DNA of 64,000 nt from Paenibacillus sp. FSL H8-0537 (GCF_038051995.1 NZ_CP150290.1:1785501-1849500), one strand, 5' to 3'. Counted from the first letter of the stretch, positions 1 to 9,537 are shown. Made by a program: numbers and translations. Notes: generated by a model not told the origin, from the letters alone.

Positions 1-12
1 GGAGAGGCTTAA

Positions 13-942
13 ATGGCGAAGAAGCTGCTTGAAATCAAAAACCTAAAGCAATATTTCAATGAAGGCCGTCCGAATATGGTGAAAGCTGTCGACGATGTCA
101 GCTTCGATATTTACGAAGGCGAGACGCTTGGACTTGTTGGCGAGTCGGGCTGTGGCAAATCAACGACCGGCAGAACGATTCTACGGCTGTATGACGCGAC
201 GGACGGGCAAGTGCTGTTCAGTGGTGAGAATGTTCACGGACGCAAGTCCAGGAGCGAACTGAAGCGTCTGAACCGCAAAATGCAAATGATTTTCCAAGAT
301 CCATATGCCTCGCTCAATCCGAGGATGACCGTTGGCGATATTATTGCCGAGGGCATTGACCTCCATGGTCTTGCAAAAAATAGCAAGGAGCGTATGGCGA
401 GAGTGCATGAACTGCTGGAGACGGTAGGCCTGCACAAAGACTATGCGAATCGTTACCCGCATGAAGCGTCTGGCGGACAGCGTCAGCGGATCGGTATTGC
501 TCGCGCGCTTGCGGTCGATCCTGACTTCATCATTGCCGATGAGGCGATTTCCGCGCTTGACGTATCCATTCAGGCCCAAATCATCAACCTGATGAAGAAG
601 CTGCAGCGTGAGAAAAACCTGACTTATTTGTTTATTGCCCATGATTTGTCTATGGTTAAATATATTAGCGACCGCATCGGCGTGATGTACTTCGGCAAGC
701 TTGTAGAGCTGGCTTCTGCGGATGAGCTTTACAACAATCCGATGCATCCTTATACGAAGTCGCTGCTGTCGGCCATTCCGATTCCCGATCCGGAGACGGA
801 ACGCGTGCGCAAACGGACGCCTTATGATCCCAATGTGCATCAATATACGCCAGAGGACCTTCCGGAAATTCGTGAAGTGAAGCCTGGGCATTTTGTATAT
901 TGCTCGAAACGTGAGATGGAGCAGCTGCAAGCTTCTCATTAA
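13..942 (+). CDS. Oligopeptide/dipeptide ABC transporter ATP-binding protein (OppF/AppF type)
   Basis: This is the cytoplasmic ATPase that powers uptake of peptides or similar solutes through a two-permease membrane complex. The 309-residue protein has a Walker A motif GESGCGKST at residues 43-51, a Q-loop IFQDP near 95, an ABC signature [14 protein letters not shown] near 153, a Walker [13 protein letters not shown] near 172 and an H-loop histidine in FIAHD near 209. The C-terminal tail with [12 protein letters not shown] is the hallmark of the OppD/OppF subfamily and follows the nucleotide-binding domain. A GGAGAGG ribosome site sits at positions 1-7. Its partner permease, binding protein and OppD genes are presumably left of the window. 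The following hairpin at 1001 ends the operon. The family is certain; the substrate cannot be read from the sequence. Confidence 0.93.
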   Translation: MAKKLLEIKNLKQYFNEGRPNMVKAVDDVSFDIYEGETLGLVGESGCGKSTTGRTILRLYDATDGQVLFSGENVHGRKSRSELKRLNRKMQMIFQDPYASLNPRMTVGDIIAEGIDLHGLAKNSKERMARVHELLETVGLHKDYANRYPHEASGGQRQRIGIARALAVDPDFIIADEAISALDVSIQAQIINLMKKLQREKNLTYLFIAHDLSMVKYISDRIGVMYFGKLVELASADELYNNPMHPYTKSLLSAIPIPDPETERVRKRTPYDPNVHQYTPEDLPEIREVKPGHFVYCSKREMEQLQASH

Positions 943-1000
943 AATGGATTTAAGCCATTAGGCTTAAAACTTGCAGCAATTCCGCTGCTAGCACGAATAG

Positions 1001-1064
1001 AAAGGATCGCTTTCAAATCAGTAAAGCCTTACGGCTGTGCTGCTTTGAGAGCGGTCCTTTTTTG
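1001..1064 (+). terminator. Rho-independent terminator after the peptide ABC ATPase gene
   Basis: A 17-bp stem pairs 1001-1017 with 1044-1060. The mismatched positions are G-U wobbles. The stem runs into a T tract, and a smaller hairpin lies inside the loop. Confidence 0.85.
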
Positions 1065-1190
1065 CGTGGAAGCTTCCGGTTTCCTACCGTTTTCTCTAGG
1101 TAGGAGTGATGCTGTAACCGCAGGGAAACAGCAATCTTTTTACCGAAATGGTTTTAACATAAATGAATCCACCTAATTTCGAAAACCCTA
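1065..1190. other. Non-coding stretch upstream of the sulfate operon promoter
   Basis: No gene is visible. The only structure is a short inverted repeat, CCTACC at 1084-1089 with GGTAGG at about 1100-1105. A related GGTAGGA recurs at 1241-1247, downstream of the promoter, so both could be regulator sites of the sulfur regulon. That is inference only; I could not match a named operator. Confidence 0.4.
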
Positions 1191-1219
1191 TTGACTAAAC
1201 AAAACCACGCTGGTAGAAT
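1191..1219 (+). promoter_or_regulatory. Sigma-A-type promoter of the sulfate uptake operon
   Basis: The -35 TTGACT (1191-1196) and -10 TAGAAT (1214-1219) are separated by 17 nt. This leaves a leader of about 120 nt before the sbp start. Confidence 0.75.
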
Positions 1220-1343
1220 CCATCCATAACCAACTAAGCGGGTAGGAATAATATTTTATCTACCGGACCACCGGCGGCAAAACATTACTCATGTATCCAG
1301 GACTGCAGGAGAAAAAAAGAAAAAATCAGGGGTGTGAGGATTT

Positions 1344-2432
1344 ATGTTAAAGGGGAAATGGTCGGTTTCATTATTGCTTGTATTGGTGCTCATCTTGTCC
1401 GCATGCGGAGCAAATGGAGGCAACCAGGGAGCAGGAGCAGGAGAGTCGCCAGCTGCATCAACAGACGCAAGTACCGCAGGAGAGAAACCAGCAGAACCAG
1501 TCAAGCTGCTAAATGTATCGTATGACCCGACTCGTGAGCTGTATGAGGAATATAATAAAGCCTTTTTAACCTATTGGAAAAATAAAACCGGCCAGGACGT
1601 GACGATCAGCCAGTCCCATGGTGGATCAGGCAAGCAAGCACGCGCAGTTATTGACGGTCTGAAAGCAGATGTCGTCACACTGGCGCTTGGCTACGATATT
1701 GATTCATTGGTAGAGCCGGGCCTGCTAAGTGCAGACTGGCAGTCCAAATTCGAGCACAACAGCTCGCCGTATACGTCAACAATCGTGTTCCTAGTACGCA
1801 AAGGCAACCCGAAGGGCATTAAAGACTGGAATGATTTGATTAAAGATGGCGTGGAGGTCATTACGCCGAACCCGCAAACGTCGGGTGGAGCTCGTTGGAA
1901 CTATTTGGCGGCATGGGGCTATGCGCTGAAGCAGAATAACAATGACGAAGCGAAGGCGCAGGAGTTCATCACGCAGCTGTTCAAGCATGTACCCGTACTC
2001 GACACAGGCGCGCGCGGAGCAACAACGACCTTTGTAGAAAAAGGAATTGGCGATGTGCTGCTGGCTTGGGAAAATGAAGCATTCCTATCCATTAAGGAGC
2101 TTGGACCCGATCAATTCGAAATCGTCTATCCATCGGTCAGCATTTTGGCGGAGCCGCCTGTAGCGGTCGTTGATAAAAATGCCGAGGCTAATAAAAGCAC
2201 TGAAGTAGCTAAAGCTTATCTGGAGTATTTATATTCGGATGAGGGCCAAGAGATTGCAGCTAAAAATTACTACCGTCCGATTAATGAGACGATTGCTGCA
2301 AAATATGCTGATACATTCAAAAAGCTGGATCTGCTGACGATCGACGGAGATTTTGGCGGCTGGAAAGTGGCGCAGGAGAAGCATTTTAATTCCGGCGGCA
2401 TATTCGAAAAAATTTACACGCCAGGCTCGTAA
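1344..2432 (+). CDS. sbp: Sulfate ABC transporter substrate-binding lipoprotein
   Basis: This extracellular binding protein captures sulfate (or thiosulfate) for the permease encoded by the next two genes. The N-terminus is a lipoprotein signal peptide with lipobox LSAC and the acylated cysteine at residue 21, followed by a Gly/Ala/Ser-rich linker. The mature part starts with [17 protein letters not shown], a signature of the Sbp/CysP family, and contains [12 protein letters not shown] and [20 protein letters not shown], which form the oxyanion pocket in this family. At 362 residues it has the usual length. The ATG at 1344 has a GTGAGGA ribosome site. It leads the operon sbp-cysT-cysW-yezD, with 43 nt to cysT. 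Sulfate versus thiosulfate cannot be decided. Confidence 0.93.
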   Translation: MLKGKWSVSLLLVLVLILSACGANGGNQGAGAGESPAASTDASTAGEKPAEPVKLLNVSYDPTRELYEEYNKAFLTYWKNKTGQDVTISQSHGGSGKQARAVIDGLKADVVTLALGYDIDSLVEPGLLSADWQSKFEHNSSPYTSTIVFLVRKGNPKGIKDWNDLIKDGVEVITPNPQTSGGARWNYLAAWGYALKQNNNDEAKAQEFITQLFKHVPVLDTGARGATTTFVEKGIGDVLLAWENEAFLSIKELGPDQFEIVYPSVSILAEPPVAVVDKNAEANKSTEVAKAYLEYLYSDEGQEIAAKNYYRPINETIAAKYADTFKKLDLLTIDGDFGGWKVAQEKHFNSGGIFEKIYTPGS

Positions 2433-2475
2433 TGATCGAAAGGTACAGCATAATGTGGAATGGAGCTGACGAAGC

Positions 2476-3342
2476 ATGTTAGGTTCCAGGTGGAGCAAAG
2501 GAAGGAGCAGAGGCGGCAAAGCGCGAAACGTTTTGCCCGGCTTCGGCCTATCAATGGGGTTTGCAATTGTGTATTTGAGCTTGATCGTTCTAATCCCGCT
2601 AGCCAGCGTATTCATTAAGACGACAGGGCTCAGCTTTGCAGAATTTTGGAGCACGGTAACGAATCCAAGGGTTCTGGCTTCTTACCGAATCAGCTTCTTC
2701 ACCGCTTTCAGCGCCGCAGCCGTCAATATGGTGTTCGGCCTGCTCATTGCGTGGGTGCTGGTACGCTACCGTTTTCCGGGCAAAAAATTTATCGACAGTC
2801 TCGTCGATCTACCATTCGCGCTGCCGACAGCGGTGGCGGGAATTGCGCTGACGGCGATTTATGCGCCGAATGGCTGGATGGGCAAGCTGCTGCAGCCGAT
2901 TGGGCTCAAGGTGGCCTATACGCCGCTCGGCATTACGATCGCCCTTATCTTTATAGGCATTCCCTTCGTTGTCCGTACGGTGCAGCCAGTGCTGCAGGAC
3001 CTCAATAAAGAAATAGAAGAGGCCGCAGTTATGCTTGGCGCCTACCGGATGCGTACCTTTTGGAAAGTAATATTGCCTGAGCTGATGCCGGCTCTGCTTA
3101 CGGGGTTCGCCCTGGCGTTTGCTCGCGGCATTGGCGAATACGGCTCCGTCGTATTCATCTCCGGCAATATGCCGATGAAAACGGAAATCGCCCCGCTTCT
3201 TATTATGACGAAGCTGGAGCAGTTTGATTACGCAGGGGCTACCGCAATCGCACTCGTGATGCTCGTCGTCTCGTTCCTGCTGCTGCTGTTCATTAATTTC
3301 ATGCAGTGGCGGATTAACCGCCGCGTCGTAGAAGGAGGCTAA
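2476..3342 (+). CDS. cysT: Sulfate ABC transporter permease subunit CysT
   Basis: This is one of the two membrane permeases that form the sulfate channel with CysW. The 288-residue protein has about six hydrophobic segments, beginning near residue 17. The cytoplasmic EAA loop reads [19 protein letters not shown] (about residues 178-196), the site that docks with the ATPase, and is followed by the family motif [17 protein letters not shown]. The stretch [14 protein letters not shown] is also typical of CysT/CysU. It lies 43 nt after sbp and 5 nt before cysW, so the three are co-transcribed. No matching CysA ATPase gene follows. Confidence 0.94.
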   Translation: MLGSRWSKGRSRGGKARNVLPGFGLSMGFAIVYLSLIVLIPLASVFIKTTGLSFAEFWSTVTNPRVLASYRISFFTAFSAAAVNMVFGLLIAWVLVRYRFPGKKFIDSLVDLPFALPTAVAGIALTAIYAPNGWMGKLLQPIGLKVAYTPLGITIALIFIGIPFVVRTVQPVLQDLNKEIEEAAVMLGAYRMRTFWKVILPELMPALLTGFALAFARGIGEYGSVVFISGNMPMKTEIAPLLIMTKLEQFDYAGATAIALVMLVVSFLLLLFINFMQWRINRRVVEGG

Positions 3343-3347
3343 GCAGG

Positions 3348-4229
3348 ATGGCTGGAGCAATTACAACGCATTTATCGAGCGAGGCCTCCAAGCGGCCTAA
3401 GCATATTAATGAACCGGTACTGGTGCGAATTGTGCTCATAACGGTAGCGCTCATTTTCCTCGCGCTGGTCGTGCTGCTGCCGCTCGTCTCTGTCTTTGTT
3501 GAAGCGTTTAAGAAGGGCTTTGATGTTTACCGCGCCGCGATCACCGATCCCGACGCATTATCGGCACTGAGACTGACGTTGCTCGTAGCCGTAATCGCCG
3601 TGCCGCTGAATACGCTGTTCGGCATATCCGCTGCATGGGCAATCAGCAAGTTCCGTTTTCGCGGCAAGCAGTTTTTAATTACGCTCATTGATTTGCCGTT
3701 TGCCGTATCTCCGGTCATATCCGGACTTATCTATATTCTAATGTTTGGCGCACAAGGCTTCTTCGGTCCTTGGCTCGATTCTCATGGCATTCAGCTCGTC
3801 TTCGCCCTGCCGGGCATCGTGCTGGCAACTGTATTCGTCACGGTGCCATTCATTGCCCGTGAGCTCATACCGCTCATGCAGGCGCAGGGAGTCACAGAAG
3901 AGGAAGCGGCGGCAAGCCTTGGCGCGAAGGGCTGGCAAATTTTCTGGCGGGTCACCTATCCGAACATTAAGTGGGGCCTGCTGTACGGCATTATATTGTG
4001 TAATGCGCGAGCGATGGGTGAGTTTGGAGCTGTCTCGGTCGTATCGGGCCACATTCGCGGACAGACCAATACGCTGCCGCTGCATATTGAGATTTTGTAT
4101 AACGAATACCAATTTTCAGCTTCATTCGCCGTTGCATCGCTGCTCGTTATGCTGGCGTTCGTAACGCTTATCGTCAAGTCGCTTATGGAATGGCAAATGA
4201 ACAAACGGGCTTCTGCCCAAATCGTCTGA
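3348..4229 (+). CDS. cysW: Sulfate ABC transporter permease subunit CysW
   Basis: This is the second sulfate permease and pairs with CysT in the cytoplasmic membrane. The 293-residue protein has an N-terminal cytoplasmic tail of about 24 residues, then about six membrane segments. Its EAA loop reads EEEAAASLGAKGWQIFWRV, and the CysW signature NARAMGEFGAVSVVSGHIRG follows it. The ATG at 3348 sits behind GGAGG at about 3333-3337, and the gap to cysT is 5 nt. The next gene is a YezD-like gene, not a CysA ATPase, so the energising subunit must be encoded elsewhere or shared with another importer. Confidence 0.94.
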   Translation: MAGAITTHLSSEASKRPKHINEPVLVRIVLITVALIFLALVVLLPLVSVFVEAFKKGFDVYRAAITDPDALSALRLTLLVAVIAVPLNTLFGISAAWAISKFRFRGKQFLITLIDLPFAVSPVISGLIYILMFGAQGFFGPWLDSHGIQLVFALPGIVLATVFVTVPFIARELIPLMQAQGVTEEEAAASLGAKGWQIFWRVTYPNIKWGLLYGIILCNARAMGEFGAVSVVSGHIRGQTNTLPLHIEILYNEYQFSASFAVASLLVMLAFVTLIVKSLMEWQMNKRASAQIV

Positions 4230-4238
4230 CGCTGCGAT

Positions 4239-4254
4239 AAGGTGAAACGGCTGT
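4239..4254 (-). repeat. 16-nt relic of the two-hairpin intergenic repeat
   Basis: On the minus strand the 16 nt ACAGCCGTTTCACCTT match exactly the 3' end of the repeat copy at 16332-16429. They sit between cysW and the YezD-like gene. The rest of the element is absent. Confidence 0.6.
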
Positions 4255-4285
4255 ATTTTAGTATTAAAAAAAGGAGGAGAAGACA

Positions 4286-4531
4286 ATGGCAAAACCTTTG
4301 GAAATCGATCAGCAGTGGCTGAAACGAATTGCGGATCAGGTGGGCGGGCTGCAATATGGAAGTGTAAATATTACGGTGCATGACGGCAGAATCGTTCAGA
4401 TTGATCGGACAGAGCGGACGCGCTACGATCAGCCCTCCAGCAAGCAGCAGGAAGCTCAGAGCGTTAAGCAGCAAGCAAGCAATAGCCATAATAATAGCAG
4501 CAGTAATAGCAACAAGCATCAAACGGCTTAA
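4286..4531 (+). CDS. YezD-family small protein in the sulfate operon
   Basis: This 81-residue soluble protein has the YezD/DUF2292 core: residues 10-50 contain WLKRIADQVGGLQYGSVNI and VHDGRIVQIDRTER, a short helix followed by a beta hairpin. The C-terminal 35 residues are low complexity, rich in Gln, Ser and Asn, and probably disordered. Small proteins of this family are known near sulfate and cysteine assimilation genes, but their biochemical role is not established. The start has a strong AAAAAGGAGGAG ribosome site. It lies 56 nt after cysW with no terminator between them and a strong one after it, so it is the last gene of the operon. A role in sulfur metabolism is inferred from position alone. 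Confidence 0.8.
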   Translation: MAKPLEIDQQWLKRIADQVGGLQYGSVNITVHDGRIVQIDRTERTRYDQPSSKQQEAQSVKQQASNSHNNSSSNSNKHQTA

Positions 4532-4586
4532 ATTTTGTAGAGGCAGTTGTCAGCATAAAATAGTGTTTTAGACTGACCCTGCAAAT

Positions 4587-4643
4587 TGAAACAGCGACAG
4601 CCAAGGACGAGAAAATAAAGTCCTGGACGGTCGCTGTTTTATT
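4587..4643 (+). terminator. Terminator of the sulfate operon
   Basis: Perfect 10-bp arms AAACAGCGAC (4589-4598) and GTCGCTGTTT (4630-4639) flank a second inner pairing and end in T residues. Confidence 0.85.
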
Positions 4644-4659
4644 GAACTAATGTTACCCA

Positions 4660-5310
4660 TTAGCTTAAAGTCTCGGTAATCGAAATTAGCCAATCACGGT
4701 TGCTACGCTCGGCCAATACCTCATACTGCAATGCCTTACCCATAGTCGGTCCCATTTCCGCCCAAATCAACTGCTGTATTTCATTATCTCCAACGTAAAC
4801 TGCTTCATTAGAACGAATTGTTAAGTACTCAATAGTGTGTTTATCTACATCAGGCACATGAATTCGACTCTTTGTGGTTCCAAAAATCCGGAATTGAAAT
4901 GAGGTTTCTTCTTTACGATATAACAGACTTACACCAACGAACGTATCATTTGGTTTAAGATCTCGCACAACATCTTTTCCGGTGTTTGCACTCTCAATAG
5001 CCATTTCATCGATTTCTTCCTGAGTCAAATTGTCAAATCCATAGTAAACCTGAATCCCCTTCACTTCCGCATTAGCAGGGAATACGGGCTCCCATGATGA
5101 CGCTTTTGCCTTTAATTCGTCGAGACCATCCAACCAATTCACTGGTGCGTAATTTGTTTGCTGACTGATTTTTTTATCATCCGCAAGGTATATTCCTTTT
5201 CCAAAACCAGGCTTTAACTCGCGAATAACGATATCAATAGTGCTCTCCGCTTGAAGTGAAGCGACATTCAAAATTCCTAATACTTCTCCCTTTTCATTCC
5301 TCATTTCCAA
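4660..5310 (-). CDS. Hypothetical protein, unrecognised
   Basis: I do not recognise this 216-residue protein. It has no signal peptide or membrane segment, is acidic, and alternates short hydrophobic strands with charged turns. That pattern suggests a beta-rich globular domain, perhaps two repeats of a similar fold (residues about 5-90 and 100-210). The start is most likely TTG at 5310, because an AAAGGAGAG ribosome site lies 8-10 nt upstream; the in-frame ATG at 5304 would be further away. The reading MRNEKGEVLGIL begins as if inside a domain, so it may be the C-terminal part of a longer protein seen in relatives. It is convergent with the sulfate operon and stands alone. Its coding use of Lys, Glu and AT-rich codons differs somewhat from its neighbours. 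Confidence 0.7.
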   Translation of the reverse strand: MEMRNEKGEVLGILNVASLQAESTIDIVIRELKPGFGKGIYLADDKKISQQTNYAPVNWLDGLDELKAKASSWEPVFPANAEVKGIQVYYGFDNLTQEEIDEMAIESANTGKDVVRDLKPNDTFVGVSLLYRKEETSFQFRIFGTTKSRIHVPDVDKHTIEYLTIRSNEAVYVGDNEIQQLIWAEMGPTMGKALQYEVLAERSNRDWLISITETLS

Positions 5311-5496
5311 AGTCTGATCTCTCCTTTAAGGTAGTAAACCTCATTCAACGTACCTATAGTCTACAGAAAACGGACGATAATAAAAACCTGACAATGTACA
5401 GTAATTTTCGTATATCCCTCTTAAGTTAATCTGCCCATTAGCTTAATGGAGCGTTAGCAATCGCATATTATAATGACAAACAGGCAGTATAAAGAA

Positions 5497-5551
5497 AGAA
5501 AAAGAACCTTCGAATCATCCGCTAAAAGCGGAATCGAAGGTTCTTTCTTTT
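5497..5551 (-). terminator. Terminator of the YqzM-like gene (T-rich on both strands)
   Basis: The 13-bp arms AAAGAACCTTCGA (5501-5513) and TCGAAGGTTCTTT (5534-5546) enclose a second hairpin CCGC/GCGG. Both flanks are pyrimidine-rich, so it could work in either direction. Confidence 0.85.
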
Positions 5552-5572
5552 AATGCAGGGCTTGCTATTTGT

Positions 5573-5719
5573 TTACGATATGATAAATTTCACGATTACA
5601 GCTGCAGCAAACATGACAGTCATTAGACCAAGCATGCCACCAAAGCCGAACACTACATCCATCAAGTCGTGGCGCGGTTCTTCGTTATAATGCTCGCGCG
5701 GGTCTCTAACGTTCTCCAT
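5573..5719 (-). CDS. Small membrane protein, YqzM-like
   Basis: This 48-residue protein starts MENVRDPREHYNEEPRHDLM and ends in one hydrophobic helix (residues about 22-46, containing FGFGGMLGLMTVMFAAAVIV). A charged cytoplasmic N-terminus followed by a single C-terminal membrane span is the plan of the YqzM family of small Bacillota proteins, whose function is unknown. The ATG at 5719 is preceded by GGGAGG with 9 nt spacing. A promoter (TTTACA, 18 nt, TATACT on the minus strand) and a strong terminator frame it exactly, so it is a complete one-gene unit. The family name is tentative; the gene itself is well supported. Confidence 0.85.
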   Translation of the reverse strand: MENVRDPREHYNEEPRHDLMDVVFGFGGMLGLMTVMFAAAVIVKFIIS

Positions 5720-5757
5720 AACAAGCGTCCTCCCTTGAAAACGATTTAGCTACCAAT

Positions 5758-5787
5758 AGTATACCCAACTATCTGAATAATTGTAAA
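5758..5787 (-). promoter_or_regulatory. Promoter of the YqzM-like small gene
   Basis: Read on the minus strand, TTTACA (5787-5782) is followed after 18 nt by TATACT (5763-5758), about 40 nt from the start codon. Confidence 0.65.
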
Positions 5788-5888
5788 GCAAAACACGGCA
5801 ACTATTGTAAACGGAAGGACTCTGCTGCTGGCCCTAATCTATGTTACAATAAGGCATGGGAACAGATGTCCGTGAGGGAGGTTTGGAA

Positions 5889-7922
5889 ATGAATCAGCAT
5901 GAGGAGAAACAGGCGGTCAGCCCGGCTGAAGCGGCGGAGCTTATTCGTCACAAGCTGGCGCTGCTTCCGGACCAGCCCGGCTGCTATTTGATGAAGAATG
6001 GTGAAGGCACAATCATTTATGTCGGCAAAGCCAAAATTTTAAAAAATCGCGTCCGCTCGTATTTCAATGGCTCTCATAATGGGAAGACGCAGCGCCTCGT
6101 TGCGGAAATCCGCGATTTTGATTTTATATTGACGAAGAGCAACATGGAGGCGCTCATTCTCGAGTGCAATCTCATTAAGCAATATCACCCGCGCTATAAC
6201 GTTTTGCTGAAGGATGACAAATCCTTTCCTTATATAAAAATTACGCATGAGCAGCATCCAAAACTCGAGGTAACCCGCAGGATGGCCAAGGATAAGGGGA
6301 AATACTTCGGCCCTTATCCGAATGCTTATGCAGCCCAGCAGACGAAGAAGCTGCTGGACCGGCTGTATCCGATGCGCAAATGCAAGACGCTGCCTGACAA
6401 GGTATGCCTGTATTATCACATGGGGCAATGTATTGCGCCTTGTGAATATGAGATCGAGCCCGGCACCTATGAGGCGATGGTTCAGGAAATTACCCGTTTC
6501 CTGAATGGCGGCCATGATGTGGTGCGGACGGATTTGCAGCGTAAGATGGAGGCTTCCGCCGAGCAGCTGGAGTTTGAGCGGGCGAAGGAATACCGCGATC
6601 AGATTATTGCCATTGATGCGGTGATGGAGAAGCAGAAAATTACGATGTCGGACGCCTTAGACCGCGATATTTTCGGCTATGCCGTCGAGAAGGGCTGGAT
6701 GTGCGTCCAGATCCTATATATGCGCCAAGGCAAGCTTATTGAGCGCCATGGTACGACCTTCCCTTATTATGGCGAAGAATACGATGATTTTATGACCTTC
6801 GTAACTCAATATTATAGTGAAAACCCTGCGCTGCCGAAGCAGATCTTGCTGCCACTTGCACCAGAGCAAACAGAGCTTGCTTTGGCTGCGGGCAAGCCAG
6901 CAGTAGGAACGCAGGAGACGACCGCAGCCTATCTTGAACAGGAGGCGGCGTCAAGCGCAAATGAGGCAGCAAGGGATATGGTTGATGCAGCGAGCTTAGT
7001 CGTTGTGGTTGATGAAGATACGCAAGAGGAAGCCCAGCAGCCCAAAGAGAAGGAGCTGTCCGTTGCTGAGGAGGCCGCTGCTGCGCTGCACCACTGGCTG
7101 AAGGTCAAGGTGCTGCTGCCGCAGCGCGGACGCAAGAGCGAGGTCGTCTCGATGGCGACGGAGAACGCCAAGGTTGCGCTTGCCGACAAGTTCCGGCTCA
7201 TTGAGCGGGATGAGGAGCGCAGCGTCAAGGCGGCGGCAGGGCTTGCCGAATGGCTCGGCTTGCCGCAGGCGACCCGAATTGAGGCGTTTGACAACTCCAA
7301 CATTCAAGGGACGAACCCGGTATCGGCAATGGTCGTATTCATTGACGGCAAGCCGGACCGTAAGGAATACCGCAAATACAAGGTCAAGACGGTCGTTGGG
7401 CCAGATGATTACGAGACGATGCGCGAGGTCATTCGCAGACGCTATGAGCGGGTGCTGAAGGATCAACTGGTAGCGCCGGATCTCATTGTCGTCGATGGCG
7501 GCAAGGGACAAATTTCCGCAGCGATTGATGTGCTGCAAAATGAGCTGAACCTGTTTATTCCGGTATGCGGCCTCGTCAAGGATGCCAAGCACCGGACGGC
7601 CCAGCTCATGACTGGCGATCCCGCCGAAATTATTCCGCTGCCGCGCGACAGCCAAGAGTTTTATTTGCTGCAGCGCATACAAGATGAGGTTCACCGCTTC
7701 GCGATTACGTTCCACCGCGAGCAGCGCGGCAAGTCGATGGTCGTCTCACAGCTCGATGCCATTCCGGGCATAGGCGAGAAGCGGCGCAAGCTGCTGCTGA
7801 AGCATTTTGGCTCCATCAAAAAAATAAAAGAGGCCACGGTGGAAGATTTCCGGCCTCTTTCAATAGGAGATAAGCTTGCCGCACAAATTATTGCGGCACT
7901 GGGGGAGGAGGCGTCGCCGTAA
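5889..7922 (+). CDS. uvrC: Excinuclease ABC subunit UvrC
   Basis: UvrC makes the two incisions around bulky DNA lesions once UvrA and UvrB have located them. The protein opens with a GIY-YIG nuclease domain ([19 protein letters not shown] at about residues 29-47). A four-cysteine region and a UVR helix ([20 protein letters not shown]) follow. The C-terminal RNase H-like nuclease has [19 protein letters not shown] and VVDGGKGQ, and two helix-hairpin-helix motifs end the protein ([18 protein letters not shown]). I place the start at ATG 5889 because GAGGGAGG lies just upstream; an in-frame ATG at 5856 lacks a good site. At 677 residues it exceeds the usual 590-620, because of an Ala/Glu/Gln-rich insertion at about residues 325-395. 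Its 3' end overlaps the convergent protease gene by 35 bp. Confidence 0.97.
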   Translation: MNQHEEKQAVSPAEAAELIRHKLALLPDQPGCYLMKNGEGTIIYVGKAKILKNRVRSYFNGSHNGKTQRLVAEIRDFDFILTKSNMEALILECNLIKQYHPRYNVLLKDDKSFPYIKITHEQHPKLEVTRRMAKDKGKYFGPYPNAYAAQQTKKLLDRLYPMRKCKTLPDKVCLYYHMGQCIAPCEYEIEPGTYEAMVQEITRFLNGGHDVVRTDLQRKMEASAEQLEFERAKEYRDQIIAIDAVMEKQKITMSDALDRDIFGYAVEKGWMCVQILYMRQGKLIERHGTTFPYYGEEYDDFMTFVTQYYSENPALPKQILLPLAPEQTELALAAGKPAVGTQETTAAYLEQEAASSANEAARDMVDAASLVVVVDEDTQEEAQQPKEKELSVAEEAAAALHHWLKVKVLLPQRGRKSEVVSMATENAKVALADKFRLIERDEERSVKAAAGLAEWLGLPQATRIEAFDNSNIQGTNPVSAMVVFIDGKPDRKEYRKYKVKTVVGPDDYETMREVIRRRYERVLKDQLVAPDLIVVDGGKGQISAAIDVLQNELNLFIPVCGLVKDAKHRTAQLMTGDPAEIIPLPRDSQEFYLLQRIQDEVHRFAITFHREQRGKSMVVSQLDAIPGIGEKRRKLLLKHFGSIKKIKEATVEDFRPLSIGDKLAAQIIAALGEEASP

Positions 7923-9537
7923 GCTGCGGCGGCCTTCCTCCTTTTTTTCTATGCCATATCCGTATGATATAGGCAATGGGAACGGGCAGAACAGCGTAGA
8001 AAATCGCTGCCCCGATATTTAAAGCGCCGCCAACAGATACGAGCGAGAAGCCCATTAAGAGCGAATCAAATATCGCATGAACAAATATGGCGGTAATGAG
8101 GCTGTAGCGCAGAAAAATGTAGCTGAAGATCATCCCGATAATTATGAGCTCAATCAGCCTGGTGTAAAATGGGAAGATCGGATAGGCGACATGCCCGAGC
8201 GCCCACAATATAGTCGGGATCAAGGCAGCGACATAAATATTTTTGAACCATCTGCGGAACAAGGCAATGCCGAAAAATCGGTAAATGGCTTCCTCGGAAA
8301 TCGCTGCGCACCAAGCCAGCATCGGCATGAGCCACAGCCATTTGATGTTGTAGGGAGACTGGGTCGCATCGCTGGTGCTCCAACTGCCGATTGCCGATTC
8401 GAGCACCAGAAAAATGACCGATTGCACGCCCAGCAAAATCAGGGCAATCAAATAACCGAGTCCCATGCTGCGCCATACATGCTCGCCGTAGTTTTTTTCC
8501 CGGAAGCCTGGCCATACCGGACGTTTCCACGAGCGCCACATGCCGTCTCCGGCGACGAAGGAGAAATAGACGGCCGCGCCAACTGGAATGAGCAGAAGCG
8601 CAGTAAACCATGCCATGAAGGACACCTGACCATCGCTCATCACTTGTTCGCCTTGCTGAGCTATGATGCCGTCCATAATGCCTAGATTGTTAATAATATA
8701 AAAAACGGTGAAAATAAGGCTAATGACAATGCCGCGTTTGAATGTCGTATGACGGCGGTATAATATCGCATAAATAATAGCAAGCACCAGCGTGATGAAA
8801 GTCATGTAGGTGAGGCTAATCAACGATAAGACGTCGGCCGTATTTTTTTGCTGCTCAACAATGGCGACATAGTCTGAGGGTGGAACAAAGGCGGGCTTAT
8901 AAGTCGAAATAATGGTTTTGTCGCCATTCTGACTGAAGCCAAATCGCAACTCAAGCTGAGAGCTGCCTGCTGCATAGCCTGTTGGATGAATGACGACCTG
9001 TCCAAGGGAGTTAACGGTAGCATCGTTCAAATCCTTGGCTTGAAAGCCTTGCGTAGTCGCAAAGCTGGCCGCTGCATCGATAAGCTGCTTCTGCCCATTA
9101 ATGGAAAGTGCGCTCGTAGCTGCTCCAATGAGATTCCATGCGACAACGCTGCCGCTTTGCATGTGGAGATAGACGAACGCGGTGCTGCCATTGTCAAGCG
9201 TAACTTGTGTTTGATAGGTGTCGAGCGGAAACTGCTGCATATATTTGGACGCATAATCCTCGTACAGCTTTTCCTTTATCAAATAGCCAGTTTCATTGCT
9301 ATCGGTTTGATAAACGGCGTGAGCGTCCGTAACGTTAACGCCGAACTGCTTCTCGGCAAATTCCGTTGCTTTTTGCAGGGCTGCCTCATTGCCAATAACG
9401 TTGCCCTGTGATTCCGATGCGCCCGAATCTGGGCCGCCAAGCATGGGCATGATTTGCAAAAATATAAAAACGACAGCGCCAATGACAGCGGCCCATACAA
9501 ATTTCTTCCACTCGCGTGGAGCAATAAATTCAATCAT
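7888..9537 (-). CDS. CPBP-family intramembrane metalloprotease with an extracytoplasmic N-terminal domain
   Basis: This 549-residue membrane protein carries the CPBP (CAAX protease / bacteriocin-processing) domain in its C-terminal half. The catalytic motifs are EEAIYRFF (EExxxR), the histidine in LWALGH, and HAIFD near the end. It has one N-terminal membrane anchor (residues about 13-30), then roughly 190 soluble residues that should lie outside the cell, then about eight or nine membrane segments. The family cleaves prenylated proteins or peptides or acts in immunity and signalling; no substrate can be inferred here. The ATG at 9537 has an AGGTG ribosome site. It is convergent with uvrC and overlaps it by 35 bp, so no terminator separates them. 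Confidence 0.88.
   Translation of the reverse strand: MIEFIAPREWKKFVWAAVIGAVVFIFLQIMPMLGGPDSGASESQGNVIGNEAALQKATEFAEKQFGVNVTDAHAVYQTDSNETGYLIKEKLYEDYASKYMQQFPLDTYQTQVTLDNGSTAFVYLHMQSGSVVAWNLIGAATSALSINGQKQLIDAAASFATTQGFQAKDLNDATVNSLGQVVIHPTGYAAGSSQLELRFGFSQNGDKTIISTYKPAFVPPSDYVAIVEQQKNTADVLSLISLTYMTFITLVLAIIYAILYRRHTTFKRGIVISLIFTVFYIINNLGIMDGIIAQQGEQVMSDGQVSFMAWFTALLLIPVGAAVYFSFVAGDGMWRSWKRPVWPGFREKNYGEHVWRSMGLGYLIALILLGVQSVIFLVLESAIGSWSTSDATQSPYNIKWLWLMPMLAWCAAISEEAIYRFFGIALFRRWFKNIYVAALIPTILWALGHVAYPIFPFYTRLIELIIIGMIFSYIFLRYSLITAIFVHAIFDSLLMGFSLVSVGGALNIGAAIFYAVLPVPIAYIIRIWHRKKGGRPPQLTATPPPPVPQ

Noticed and set aside
181..939. Long open frame of 252 codons antisense to the peptide ABC ATPase
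   Set aside because: It mirrors the codon bias of the real gene, has no ribosome site and gives a protein without recognisable motifs.
1065..1190. Possible riboswitch before the sulfate operon
   Set aside because: It lacks the conserved blocks of S-box or other known sulfur riboswitches and lies upstream of the promoter.
8077..8685. Open frame of 202 codons antisense to the CPBP protease gene
   Set aside because: No ribosome site, low-complexity composition, and the opposite strand shows clear protease motifs.
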